Of a stretch of 64,000 nt of DNA, positions 40,425 through 48,428 are shown piece by piece. Below the pieces are notes generated by a model. It did no database searches, had not been told where the DNA came from, and was given only the letters and a program-made list of their open reading frames with translations. The position numbers and the translations under genes are program-made. Origin of the DNA: Blastocystis hominis (taxonomy: Eukaryota > Sar > Bigyra > Opalinata > Blastocystidae); assembly GCF_000151665.1 (NCBI RefSeq), contig NW_013171818.1, positions 134,001 to 198,000 on the forward strand, written 5' to 3'. Position 1 is the first letter of the stretch, and the number at the start of each line of letters is the position of its first letter.

Positions 40425-41330
40425 ATGAAATTCGAAGAGATTGACTTCTACGACTACAAGATTCGAATGTGTCTTGATAATGGTATTCGCATGTACCTTG
40501 TCTCTGATCTGTTGAGACAGTACAACGAGAAGCACGGTACAAACAAGCTATTCAAGAATTACCTACAAAACAAGCAGACCCAAGAACTGATCGAACATAT
40601 GGCAAAAAGCGTAGGCTGGAATTCCAGCCTACGGTCTGAAGGTGAAAATAGTGCCAAAAACGGTCAATCTACAGTAGGTCGGAATTCCGACCTACCGTCA
40701 AATGGCACCCAAAACGACAAGTTTGACATTTGCGACGTGATTCAATACATCACGACATCATCGTCTGTCGGTACAAACAAGGGTTACATAGTATGCGAGG
40801 AACTGCTCCATGCTTGCCTTATGTGGGCAGATCCTGCATTTGCCTGCGATGTGCTTAGATTCCTAACACGTCTTCGACAGGAGGACAATGACTACCTTCG
40901 AAAGGCAAACGAAGAGCTGACCCATGAGAACAAGGAATTGAAGGATCGCCGTGTGCCAAATAAAGTAGGTCAACAATGGTACTTTTTCATAACGTACATT
41001 ATCGTTGAAAATGATGATAATGTGCACATCTATTCACAACATGTTAAATCAGATAAATGGAAGAGTACATGTTCCAAAATGGATAGAGAGGGACGTGTAT
41101 GTGTGTATAGAGTGAAAGACATACCGAATGGTTTCACGTTCAAAGACGAGATCGATAAAATCCTTTTAGACTTGTGTAAGAAGTATGGTGGGAAAAAGGT
41201 ACGTAAGACTCATTATACGATTCCAATGGATGTATGGGAAAAAGAGAGATTTGACATTATTCCAGAAATAGAGAAAGAAGCAAAGCAGGCTCGTGTTGGC
41301 CTTGGTTGGCGAAGTGACTTGGATGGTTAG
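40425..41330 (+). CDS. KilA-N-like domain protein with inserted palindromes
   Basis: 301 codons. The N-terminal half (MKFEEIDFYDYKIRMCLDNG, YLVSDLLRQYNEKHGTNKLF, VCEELLHACLMWADPAFACD) resembles KilA-N/Bro-type DNA-binding domains of large DNA viruses and phages. The C-terminal half (WYFFITYIIVENDDNVHIYS, KYGGKKVRKTHYTIPM) is like the uncharacterised domains often fused to KilA-N. Between residues 62 and 92 two perfect palindromes (40610-40633 and 40674-40695) are translated in frame as GWNSSLRS and GRNSDLPS, separated by a low-complexity linker. DNA-binding regulator is the likely role; family assignment is by pattern only. Confidence 0.6.
   Translation: MKFEEIDFYDYKIRMCLDNGIRMYLVSDLLRQYNEKHGTNKLFKNYLQNKQTQELIEHMAKSVGWNSSLRSEGENSAKNGQSTVGRNSDLPSNGTQNDKFDICDVIQYITTSSSVGTNKGYIVCEELLHACLMWADPAFACDVLRFLTRLRQEDNDYLRKANEELTHENKELKDRRVPNKVGQQWYFFITYIIVENDDNVHIYSQHVKSDKWKSTCSKMDREGRVCVYRVKDIPNGFTFKDEIDKILLDLCKKYGGKKVRKTHYTIPMDVWEKERFDIIPEIEKEAKQARVGLGWRSDLDG
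40610..40633. repeat. 24-bp perfect palindrome inside ORF
   Basis: CGTAGGCTGGAA followed by its exact reverse complement; centred on an EcoRI-type GAATTC. Confidence 0.95.
40674..40695. repeat. 22-bp perfect palindrome inside ORF
   Basis: GTAGGTCGGAA followed by its exact reverse complement, same GAATTC centre and GTAGG ends as the palindrome 41 bp upstream. Confidence 0.95.
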
Positions 41331-41375
41331 CCCAAAGTAAACATGGTCGATCCTTTTTCACTTTGGCCATCACGG
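41331..41375. terminator. Convergent gene-end element with inverted CCAAAGT/ACTTTGG
   Basis: Between the convergent KilA-N-like (+) and ATPase (-) genes: CCCAAAGTAAAC and TTTTCACTTTGG face each other, forming an inverted repeat. This is the clearest case of the gene-end motif. Confidence 0.5.
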
Positions 41376-42710
41376 TTATGTCAAATCGTACTTGGAACGC
41401 AGTCCCTTACCTTTCTTCTGCTTGGTAGAAGTGTCGCTCGTGTAGTTCTGTGTTCCATCTCTCGGTTTCTGTACGAACTGGAATTCCTTGGTGTTGATGG
41501 CTTTGCTGTAGTCCTGTGGTTTGATTTCAACGGCTTCTTTGATGTCCAAGAGATTGTACGTGCGCGCCTTATTCACTTTGGTCTTCTTATTGTCGGAAGT
41601 GCGTCCAAGTTCCTCTTCGAGTTGCTGCACTTGTCGTTGTTTCTCTTCCACTTCTTTGCGTTTTCGTTCATCACTCAATGCCTTCGGTAACTTCGATCGC
41701 ATCTTGTTGATTGCTTGTTGTTTGCTACTCAGCTCGTATGGGACGTACTCGACCAGCGAATCGTCATCCAGGTAGTACCATCGTGTGTGCATGCCCATCT
41801 GGATATCACGAAGTACCTCGGATAGATTACTCGGTGGTGGTATCTTCATTTTGCGCCACAGATCCTCTCGTCCAAGGATATCGTAGTACAAGAAGATTCG
41901 AGTGGCATTATCCAGGATCTTGTTGCTCAATCGAGAGAATCCTTGAAATGCAATGAAACAACTGGTCTTCCGATGTCGACTCATGCAAGCCATGGTGTCC
42001 ATGAAGTTCACCACCCAGTGATCGTTCGGCTTCGTATATAAATCGTCGAAGATGTAGATCGAGGGGTATGTGGTGTCATTGTAGATTGCCACACTTGATC
42101 CATCGTCATTCAATTGTTTGTACGCGACGTCCTCGCTATCCGTGAATTCAGGGCGTACTTCGCTGTCCGTATTGATCCATTGTGTCTTGATGCCTGCTTT
42201 GTTGGCGACATGTTTGAGCACTTGTGGACACTTGTTTTCATAGCTGACCTTTCCCATGAAGAAGCAGATCTTGTCGAATGAGTGAGGTATCTCGTAGCAC
42301 AACTGATTGATGAGGAACGACTTGCCCGACTTGGAAGGAGCAATGATGAGTGTGAATTGATTGAGGAATGTGTCCTGGCAATCAAGTTCCCAATCGAACT
42401 TCATAATGCCCATGCTCTCCTTGTTTTGTCGAAGGTCTTGCAACTGCTCGTCAATGGTTTGCTCTGGTTGGATGTAGTCGGCTAGTTCTCGCAGTATTTT
42501 GGCATATTGCTTGCTCTTCTCCTCATCGGTTTCATTCTCCATCCGTTGTTTGATGGTATCCTGCATTACTTCGGCTTGATTGAGCGTATTTTCTGTTCTT
42601 CTCGTCAATCGTTTGTTGTTATACGGACATCGATGGTTAAATCGTCTTATTCGGTTCTTGATCGAGAGTAGTGTAGTGTCTATGTTGGGAATGTACGGAC
42701 TATCTTCCAT
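41376..42710 (-). CDS. FtsK/HerA-type genome-packaging ATPase
   Basis: 444-residue P-loop ATPase predicted to pump DNA into the capsid. Walker A is APSKSGKSF (residues 124-132) and Walker B is SIYIFDDLY (217-225) preceded by YP; the downstream segment MACMSRHRKTSCFIAFQGFS with NATRIFLYY fits the HerA/A32 family sensor region. The N-terminal 100 residues are charged and helical; the C-terminus is a Lys/Glu/Gln coiled coil and a basic tail (KKGKGLRSKYDLT). Start in TAAATG context (42708-42713). Packaging ATPases of Polintons are usually 200-300 aa, so both extensions are unusual. It lies next to the capsid gene block on the same strand. Confidence 0.85.
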   Translation of the reverse strand: MEDSPYIPNIDTTLLSIKNRIRRFNHRCPYNNKRLTRRTENTLNQAEVMQDTIKQRMENETDEEKSKQYAKILRELADYIQPEQTIDEQLQDLRQNKESMGIMKFDWELDCQDTFLNQFTLIIAPSKSGKSFLINQLCYEIPHSFDKICFFMGKVSYENKCPQVLKHVANKAGIKTQWINTDSEVRPEFTDSEDVAYKQLNDDGSSVAIYNDTTYPSIYIFDDLYTKPNDHWVVNFMDTMACMSRHRKTSCFIAFQGFSRLSNKILDNATRIFLYYDILGREDLWRKMKIPPPSNLSEVLRDIQMGMHTRWYYLDDDSLVEYVPYELSSKQQAINKMRSKLPKALSDERKRKEVEEKQRQVQQLEEELGRTSDNKKTKVNKARTYNLLDIKEAVEIKPQDYSKAINTKEFQFVQKPRDGTQNYTSDTSTKQKKGKGLRSKYDLT

Positions 42711-42730
42711 TTATTAGGGAGGAACTTCGT

Positions 42731-42768
42731 GGGAAGCCGAAGGCTTCCCGGGGCAACGCAGTTGCCCC
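42731..42768. repeat. Tandem double hairpin 4
   Basis: GGGAAGCC-GAA-GGCTTCCC then GGGGCAAC-GCA-GTTGCCCC, preceded at 42717-42730 by an unpaired half (GGGAGGAACTTCGT) that looks like a hairpin broken by the insertion. Confidence 0.88.
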
Positions 42769-42834
42769 TATTTACTTTGGTTATCACGACATCCGCGATG
42801 CCCAAAGTGAAAAGGAATCTATCACACATACCTC

Positions 42835-43416
42835 TTACAAGAAATCGCAATCGAAGACACTATTCATACTCTTGATCTTGATTTGAGTTGCCGTGAGTGA
42901 TATGTACGAAAACAGACGGGGGGAGGCTTTGCCTTCCCCCGGGGCAACTTCGTTGCCCCTCGTATCACCATTTTTGCCCTCAAATTCATTGCTCGTACCA
43001 GTTACTACGATATCGATCGTTGCGTCCTTGTATTCACGAAGATCAGTACAGGGTACATTTCGTAGATCGATCTTGATCGGTTTCTTGTCGTTATTCACGA
43101 TCTTCGTGTTCGGACTCAATTTCACTTTGAACTGGATCTCACCTTCGTATTCACTGTACGATCGACTATCTCTCTTCGTCTCATCAAGAATTCTTTTGAA
43201 CTCTTCCGATTGCTCCTTGGGAAGTGTGATGGTGATAGTGTTGAATTGCTTCTTCTTGTCTGTTTCGAACTTCGAGTTGTCACCCACGAAAACAATGGTA
43301 GCATCGGTGATCTTGCAGACATACTTAGCCGATTCGCCTTCTTTCTTGAATCCATTCGAAGTGAGAGACACATCGGAAGCATTGGAAAGATCGAAAACCT
43401 GAATCTTGTTGCTCAT
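42835..43416 (-). CDS. Uncharacterised beta-rich protein, 193 aa (possible ssDNA-binding)
   Basis: MSNKIQVFDLSNASDVSLTS start, alternating beta-strand pattern (YVCKITDATIVFVGDNSKF, KQFNTITITLPKEQSEEF, GEIQFKVKLSPNTKIV). Size and pattern would suit an OB-fold single-strand DNA-binding or processivity protein, but no signature proves it. A double hairpin (42918-42959) is translated in frame near the C-terminus (RGNEVAPGEGKASPRLF), after which SYISLTATQIKIKSMN continues. The promoter shows the ACATAAATA-class pattern, as for two other genes carrying internal hairpins. Confidence 0.5.
   Translation of the reverse strand: MSNKIQVFDLSNASDVSLTSNGFKKEGESAKYVCKITDATIVFVGDNSKFETDKKKQFNTITITLPKEQSEEFKRILDETKRDSRSYSEYEGEIQFKVKLSPNTKIVNNDKKPIKIDLRNVPCTDLREYKDATIDIVVTGTSNEFEGKNGDTRGNEVAPGEGKASPRLFSYISLTATQIKIKSMNSVFDCDFL
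42918..42959. repeat. Tandem double hairpin 5, inside an ORF
   Basis: GGGGGAGGC-TTT-GCCTTCCCCC (one bulge) then GGGGCAAC-TTC-GTTGCCCC. Sits within the 193-aa reading frame without breaking it. Confidence 0.88.
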
Positions 43417-43482
43417 ATCTATTTATATTTATGTTTTGAAATCTTTAAGTGATATTAGTTACCATACAAACCTGCGGCTCCC

Positions 43483-44772
43483 CTACGCTCCCACAGTGTT
43501 GGCACGGATCATGATGAGGTGCATCTGGATCGTCGCTGCAACATCCTCTTCCAACTCGATTTCAAACTGGATCTGATTCGATGCTCGCATCGGGAACCAC
43601 TCGGCCAACGGGAAGGCGAAGATGCGGAACTGATTCAACCAGGTCTTGTACGTCAACAGCGTGTCGTACTCGTCGGAACGACTATTGCAAAGATAGTCCA
43701 TCCATTCGAAGAACGTGTGATCAATTCCATCAGGTGTGTTCGTGTTGTCCACATTGATGATACGCTTCTGTTCACCAGCGATGTTCAATGAGATACGTTT
43801 GAATCGAATGTCCTTGAGAGTCGAGAAATCGCCATTGTCGTCCGTGAACATCATGAACATCATCTTGACGGGGAAGTTGACCAGCACACGATCATCGATG
43901 AAGTTCTGGCCAGAAGGAATGCGGAACGTCTTGGTCATGATCTGGTTCTTCACCAACTGAGTGTCTTCAGGATCGAAGGTCGAATCATCGCTCGTCTTGT
44001 AACTGTGATACCAAAGCGTGCATGTATCGAAGTATACACCGGTGAAAGCCGTGGCTGATGGAACAGCGTCCGGACTTGTAGCGGTATTGATTTTGCCAGC
44101 ATCGATGTAGAAGTATGCATCGTCGTTCGTGGGATAGATCTGAGCATCCATCTGCGTGAGATTGATGAATCGTTCCTGAGAACAACCTTCGAAGATGTCT
44201 GCAAAGTTCACATTGATCGTCGTGTACGCCGTGGTCGATCCAGGTGGCTGTACGAACTTGAGCATGTTGTAGAATAACTTCCCGCCATAAGGTCGACCCA
44301 GGATGGCCGCAGTTCTCGCGGTTTTATCGGTTGTATCGTAGTCACGGTCATCGTAGTAGATGTAGGACAGTTCCTTCAGTCCCTCGTTCACCACATTGTT
44401 GTGCTTGTTGTCCGTGAGCGCATTTAAGAGTGACCGGATCTGACCGATGTTCTCATTGTCTGCACTCAGAGGCAAGGACGCCAAGTTCTCACCATTCCAA
44501 TAGGTGTATGTGACCTTCGTGTTGTTCACAATGCCCGACATGTTCTTCTTCACTGGAACATAGATATCCTTGGGTGAACCTGTTGCATTATTTGCCAACC
44601 CGGTGATCTTGAGCTTGAACGTCATTCGAGACTTGTACAGATTGAAGTACACGTCATCACCGGATGGTGCGATCGTCCAATTGATCACATCGGTCGACTT
44701 GATGTTATTGGACTGATTGCTGAACACAATCTGCGATTCGTAGTTATGCACAGGAGGAATTGTAGTTGCCAT
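43483..44772 (-). CDS. Probable major capsid protein (double jelly-roll type)
   Basis: 429-residue beta-rich protein in the position expected for the capsid gene, next to the ATPase. N-terminus MATTIPPVHNYESQIVFSNQ and SGDDVYFNLYKSRMTFKLKI; middle NVNFADIFEGCSQERFIN; C-terminus FRIFAFPLAEWFPMRASNQI, QFEIELEEDVAATIQMHLIM and IRANTVGA. The F-P-L-x-E-W ... N-Q-I-x-F-E-I-E-L ... M-I-R-A-N ending and two-domain spacing are like double-jelly-roll proteins of Polintons and related viruses. No trypsin-like or other enzyme motif. Start in TAAATG context (44770-44775). Assignment is by position, size and strand pattern; a structure prediction would be decisive. Confidence 0.65.
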   Translation of the reverse strand: MATTIPPVHNYESQIVFSNQSNNIKSTDVINWTIAPSGDDVYFNLYKSRMTFKLKITGLANNATGSPKDIYVPVKKNMSGIVNNTKVTYTYWNGENLASLPLSADNENIGQIRSLLNALTDNKHNNVVNEGLKELSYIYYDDRDYDTTDKTARTAAILGRPYGGKLFYNMLKFVQPPGSTTAYTTINVNFADIFEGCSQERFINLTQMDAQIYPTNDDAYFYIDAGKINTATSPDAVPSATAFTGVYFDTCTLWYHSYKTSDDSTFDPEDTQLVKNQIMTKTFRIPSGQNFIDDRVLVNFPVKMMFMMFTDDNGDFSTLKDIRFKRISLNIAGEQKRIINVDNTNTPDGIDHTFFEWMDYLCNSRSDEYDTLLTYKTWLNQFRIFAFPLAEWFPMRASNQIQFEIELEEDVAATIQMHLIMIRANTVGA

Positions 44773-44812
44773 TTACTACAGGGAGGAAATATTTTCTCCA
44801 CAAAGTAATCAA

Positions 44813-44855
44813 GGGGAGCCTGCGGCTCCCCCGGGAGGAAACGAAGTTTCCTCCC
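44813..44855. repeat. Tandem double hairpin 6
   Basis: GGGGAGCC-TGC-GGCTCCCC followed by a 10-bp stem (GGGAGGAAAC / GTTTCCTCCC, loop GAA), between divergent starts of the capsid gene and the next ORF. Confidence 0.9.
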
Positions 44856-44863
44856 TAGTATAA

Positions 44864-46165
44864 ATGTCAAGCACAGCAGAGAAACTTGTATATCTCCAGA
44901 ATGGAGTGTTCAAACGCAAGGAGATGACGAATGGTCTCCAGTACTACCATAATGGAGCATTCAAGACCTTCCCACTACCAAGTGGGAATGGCACCTTCGT
45001 GCTCAGCAATTACAACAACGACTTCACCTGGGTTGATTCGGGTGCCGTAGTACCTGAGCAGCCTGAAGAGTTCACCACGCTCGACAATTCGTACTTCAAA
45101 GGCAGCAACAGTCAGGCAATCACCATTGCCACTCAAGGTACGATTCCATACTTTACCAGCAATAGCACCTTCGGTGAACTCGATCTGCCGAGTAGTGGCA
45201 AGTACGTGCTGAACATGGACGAAGATGGCAATCCTTCGTTCTTGTTATTCAGTGCGACTACGATCAACACGGCTATCGGTCTCGGTACCACATCGAACAA
45301 GTACGCGATTGCCAACTGGAACTCGACAACGAGCACTCGTACAGATCTGTTCCTGCCAGATCAGTCCGGGACGTACATCCTGAAAGGAGTAGAGGCTGGG
45401 GCTTTCGGAATTCAGTACACATTCGAGACAATGAACGCCTCAACTCTATTCCACGATTGCCTCGGCGTGCAGTCGACGAACCTGTGTCTCATTGCTTACA
45501 AGGGCAATAGTGCATTCGGTGTGAACGTGCCTGCGATGAATAACTCTTCTGGCTACTTCGTCTTCAAGAACGAGACAAATACTGAAGTACCCACAACGAG
45601 CATCCTTGACTCCAATGTAATCTATAAAGATATTCTTGGATGTACGAATGAAGAACAATGTATCGTGATCAATTATGGAACGGGTGTGAGCAAATTGACC
45701 ATCCCGTCCAACTCAGGATCGTACTTGCTGAACGTGACTAGCAGTGGAATATCCTTCGAGCCACAGCCTACCAAGTTCTCCAAGACGTTCACGTACTCTT
45801 GGTCTGGTAGTGGTCACACCGTCGTATCCGAGATACTCGGATCAGACAATTCGAACTTGACGGAAGATCTCACGTTATCTTCGAACAGCAAGTATCTGGT
45901 CACGATCGATTTGAGTCTCAAGTGTGGTAACTACGAACAGGCACTCGTAGGCTTTACAGACACGCCGACCTTGGTAATCACTACGTCTCAAGCAACGTTG
46001 CTGAAGACAACACTTGACAACCCGACCCCAACAATGAACGTCTCTGGCACATCTATATTTTCACCGTTAAAAGATGGTGGATTACAACTCGTTGTGACAC
46101 GCAGTGGTGATACAACTATCTCGCACTTATACTCGAACTTCCAAGTCACGATTGTAGAACTTTAA
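44864..46165 (+). CDS. Beta-repeat fibre-like protein, 433 aa
   Basis: Start in TAAATG context. Gly/Ser/Thr/Asn-rich, with repeated short beta motifs (LPSGNGTFVLSNYNNDFTWV, LPSSGKYVLNMDEDGNPSFL, LPDQSGTYILKG, IPSNSGSYLLNVTSSGISFE), i.e. LPxxSGxYxLxx, spaced about 75 residues apart. Such repeats are typical of trimeric fibre or tail-spike shafts. The C-terminal 130 residues (FSKTFTYSWSGSGHTVVSEI onward) form a distinct beta domain that could be a knob. No enzyme motif. Probably an attachment or capsid-decoration protein, by analogy only. Confidence 0.55.
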   Translation: MSSTAEKLVYLQNGVFKRKEMTNGLQYYHNGAFKTFPLPSGNGTFVLSNYNNDFTWVDSGAVVPEQPEEFTTLDNSYFKGSNSQAITIATQGTIPYFTSNSTFGELDLPSSGKYVLNMDEDGNPSFLLFSATTINTAIGLGTTSNKYAIANWNSTTSTRTDLFLPDQSGTYILKGVEAGAFGIQYTFETMNASTLFHDCLGVQSTNLCLIAYKGNSAFGVNVPAMNNSSGYFVFKNETNTEVPTTSILDSNVIYKDILGCTNEEQCIVINYGTGVSKLTIPSNSGSYLLNVTSSGISFEPQPTKFSKTFTYSWSGSGHTVVSEILGSDNSNLTEDLTLSSNSKYLVTIDLSLKCGNYEQALVGFTDTPTLVITTSQATLLKTTLDNPTPTMNVSGTSIFSPLKDGGLQLVVTRSGDTTISHLYSNFQVTIVEL

Positions 46166-46213
46166 GGGACAAAGTGAAATAAGGGCGACTTGGAAACCAT
46201 AGCTTCCAGTCTT

Positions 46214-46651
46214 TTACTTTGGCGGTAATCGTTTACCCGATACACATTCGAGTTGATCAAATGCAACACCATCGATATCAATGATAATTATATCACCACC
46301 TAATGTCATCACACGATGACCTTCGATATCATAGATATTCTCATTGAAAGCACGGAGTTCAGCAATGTTTCGGGGAAGCTTCGCTTCCCCGGCGGGACTT
46401 TGTGGGAAGCCTTCGGCTTCCCGGGGCGACTTTGTCGCCCCACTTTGTCCCCCATACTTCACTATGTATTTATCATCATAACATGATTTCACAAGAAGAT
46501 GTTGAAGATCGGGTGAATTTATCATCATATAAGGAGGATTATACTCATTATGATAATTTGTACCTTTTGGGTCCTCAACAAATGAATTAATCATATCATG
46601 CACGTATTTACGTGTGATATCAAGACGTTCATCATTCATCCAACAGTTCAT
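46214..46651 (-). CDS. Small element protein with three internal hairpins
   Basis: 145 codons: MNCWMNDERLDITRKYVHDM at the start and NENIYDIEGHRVMTLGGDII with IDIDGVAFDQLECVSGKRLP at the end. The middle (about residues 68-92, GQSGATKSPREAEGFPQSP and AGEAKLPR) is simply the translation of a triple GC-rich hairpin (46372-46441). Removing it would join two plausible protein halves. Function unknown. The promoter is of the ACATAAATA class. The stop codon TAA is part of the gene-end motif CCAAAGTAA. Confidence 0.5.
   Translation of the reverse strand: MNCWMNDERLDITRKYVHDMINSFVEDPKGTNYHNEYNPPYMMINSPDLQHLLVKSCYDDKYIVKYGGQSGATKSPREAEGFPQSPAGEAKLPRNIAELRAFNENIYDIEGHRVMTLGGDIIIIDIDGVAFDQLECVSGKRLPPK
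46372..46441. repeat. Triple hairpin 7, inside an ORF
   Basis: GGGGAAGC-TTC-GCTTCCCC; a broken half GGCGGGACTTTGT; GGGAAGCC-TTC-GGCTTCCC; GGGGCGAC-TTT-GTCGCCCC; then ACTTTGTCCC, which could be the other half of the broken unit. Suggests nested insertion of one hairpin pair into an older one. Confidence 0.88.
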
Positions 46652-46699
46652 TTGTATTTCTATTTATGTTTACATTATTTAAATCTATTTAGGCATCCC

Positions 46700-46891
46700 T
46701 CATTTCACTTTAATCTCTGTCGGACTGATCGATATATCACTCCCACTGTCGTCATCGGATCCATTCTTCTCGTTGTACACGCATAGGCAGTGACATCTGT
46801 CCTTGCATTTCGAGTCAACCACTAGCTTGTGGTTCTTTCTTCCACTCATCCATTTCCATGCACTTTTCAGCCATTGAATAAAGCGGTTCAT
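46700..46891 (-). CDS. Small Cys/acidic ORF, 63 aa
   Basis: MNRFIQWLKSAWKWMSGRKN start in TAAATG context, an amphipathic basic helix, then KCKDRCHCLCVYNEKNG and an acidic end (SDDDSGSDISISPTEIKVK). Four Cys in CKDRCHCLC could bind a metal. Its start codon and that of the divergent integrase are only 2 bp apart. Confidence 0.45.
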   Translation of the reverse strand: MNRFIQWLKSAWKWMSGRKNHKLVVDSKCKDRCHCLCVYNEKNGSDDDSGSDISISPTEIKVK

Positions 46892-46893
46892 TT

Positions 46894-47877
46894 ATGAATG
46901 AAATCAAGGAACTACGGAAACCAGCCAAGCGAAAAGGTGCAACTCGAGTGATCATCAGTTCATTCAAGAGAAACATATACTTCATCGATCTCATCGATTT
47001 CTCTTCCAAACAAGACAAATGGATTCAGGAAGTGTTGGGCAGACAGAAGAGTACAGGATTCCACAAGAATCGTGGATACAAGTATGTCCTTGTGTGCATT
47101 GATGGATATTCGAAATACCTGATGGCTCGGCGATTGAAAAGCAAGAGTGCCACAGAAGTCACGCATGCGATGAAGGACATCATTCAGACATACGGACCAC
47201 CAAAGCATATTTGCTCTGATCGAGGTACCGAGTTCACCAATGCGATCTTTCGTACCAACATCTTGGACAAGTATGATATCACCATGTATCACATGGATTC
47301 AGCGAATAAAGCAGTACTAGCCGAACGAGCAATTCGAGATATCAAGGAAGACATCATGGTTCCATTCAATCAATCGAAAGGTGTGTGGTTCGACTTGATC
47401 GATGGTGCCGTTCGTAGACACAATGCAAGGAAGAACAGAGACATCGGATATGCACCCACTGACATTTGGAACAACAACATCTTGTACACGGAGAAGACAG
47501 AACCATCCAACATGACAGCGAAGGACACAACACCTCAATTCGATGTGGGTGATTATGTTCGAGTGACACGAAGACCTCGCGTTCTGGAAAAGCGATCATT
47601 GACCAGCAAATGGTCTCAGGACTTGTATGAAGTTGTTGACATTGACGATCGATTCATGCCATTGATGTACGAAGTGAAGAATATGGAAAGCGGTAGCAAG
47701 CAGAAGTGCTATCATTGGGAACTCCTGGCAAGCAAATGCAAACCACAGCCAGCACCTCCAGTCACGCGATCCAAGAGTCGAAAGGAACCCAATGCATTGC
47801 GAGATGCAGCAAGGTCACATCGACCCATTACGAGGAGTCAGAAACAACGTCGCCTAAATGTTCGAAAACGATCGTGA
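46894..47877 (+). CDS. Retrovirus-type (rve) DDE integrase
   Basis: Inserts the element into host DNA. 327 codons. Catalytic core: FIDLIDFSS (Asp32 or Asp35), CIDGYSKYLMAR, then ICSDRGTEFTNAIF (Asp109) and NKAVLAERAIRDIKE (Glu144), giving an intact D,D-35-E triad (35 residues between Asp109 and Glu144). The C-terminal part FDVGDYVRVTRRP...LTSKWSQDLYEVVDID is the usual SH3/chromo-like DNA-binding region, followed by a basic tail (TRSKSRKEPNALRDAARS, RSQKQRRLNVRKRS). The N-terminal HHCC zinc domain is absent or very short. A downstream start is possible. It shares about 50 bp at the 3' end with the convergent 197-aa gene. Confidence 0.93.
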   Translation: MNEIKELRKPAKRKGATRVIISSFKRNIYFIDLIDFSSKQDKWIQEVLGRQKSTGFHKNRGYKYVLVCIDGYSKYLMARRLKSKSATEVTHAMKDIIQTYGPPKHICSDRGTEFTNAIFRTNILDKYDITMYHMDSANKAVLAERAIRDIKEDIMVPFNQSKGVWFDLIDGAVRRHNARKNRDIGYAPTDIWNNNILYTEKTEPSNMTAKDTTPQFDVGDYVRVTRRPRVLEKRSLTSKWSQDLYEVVDIDDRFMPLMYEVKNMESGSKQKCYHWELLASKCKPQPAPPVTRSKSRKEPNALRDAARSHRPITRSQKQRRLNVRKRS

Positions 47878-48421
47878 TGCTCTTCACACCACCTAGAAGC
47901 ATGATAGGAAGATTCGAATACGTACGAAGGACAGGAGAGTTGTAGGGGGAAGCAACGCTTCCCCCAACATTCACAACAGCATAACCAGTATGAGACACAA
48001 GACTATTCAATGTATCGATGTACGGTCTGTCTAGGATAGGCGTGTTGTCAAACGTGACTAGCACTCGATAACCCTTTTCAACCACCGATTCGATTGACGT
48101 GCAATCGTTGAACATGTCTTCAGGAAGGTACGTTATGACAGTCGTGGTTATCAGGTACGATCCGGACGGCATAGGCGGCATACCATCACCACCCCATTCG
48201 CCATTGAATGATTCGGTAGTTTCTGGTGTGTACTCGAAGACAAATGCTTCGTTCGCTTTCACGATGTAGGAAGGAGTACTACCCCACGAGTACTGAGGAA
48301 CACCATCCACTGTCTCTCGAATTAATACATGATGACCGTCCTTCTCTGGCATGTTGATGAGCATGTTGTCGAGCTTCTTGAACGTGTAGTTGTTTCCATT
48401 GCTGCTGAAAATGTACGACAT
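47828..48421 (-). CDS. Beta-rich element protein, 197 aa
   Basis: MSYIFSSNGNNYTFKKLDNM start in TAAATG context. Pattern of short strands with Gly/Pro turns (FNGEWGGDGMPPMPSGSYLI, YRVLVTFDNTPILDRPYIDT). The single hairpin at 47945-47965 is inside the frame (VVNVGGSVASPYN). Possibly a penton-type or minor capsid jelly-roll protein, given its size and neighbours; no signature confirms this. Confidence 0.45.
   Translation of the reverse strand: MSYIFSSNGNNYTFKKLDNMLINMPEKDGHHVLIRETVDGVPQYSWGSTPSYIVKANEAFVFEYTPETTESFNGEWGGDGMPPMPSGSYLITTTVITYLPEDMFNDCTSIESVVEKGYRVLVTFDNTPILDRPYIDTLNSLVSHTGYAVVNVGGSVASPYNSPVLRTYSNLPIMLLGGVKSITIVFEHLGDVVSDSS
47945..47965. repeat. Single hairpin 8, inside an ORF
   Basis: GGGGGAAGC, loop AAC, GCTTCCCCC. 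Confidence 0.9.
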
Positions 48422-48428
48422 TTACTTT

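Noticed and set aside
40610-40695. CRISPR-like array
   Set aside because: Only two palindromes of different sequence inside an ORF, no repeat-spacer periodicity, eukaryotic context.
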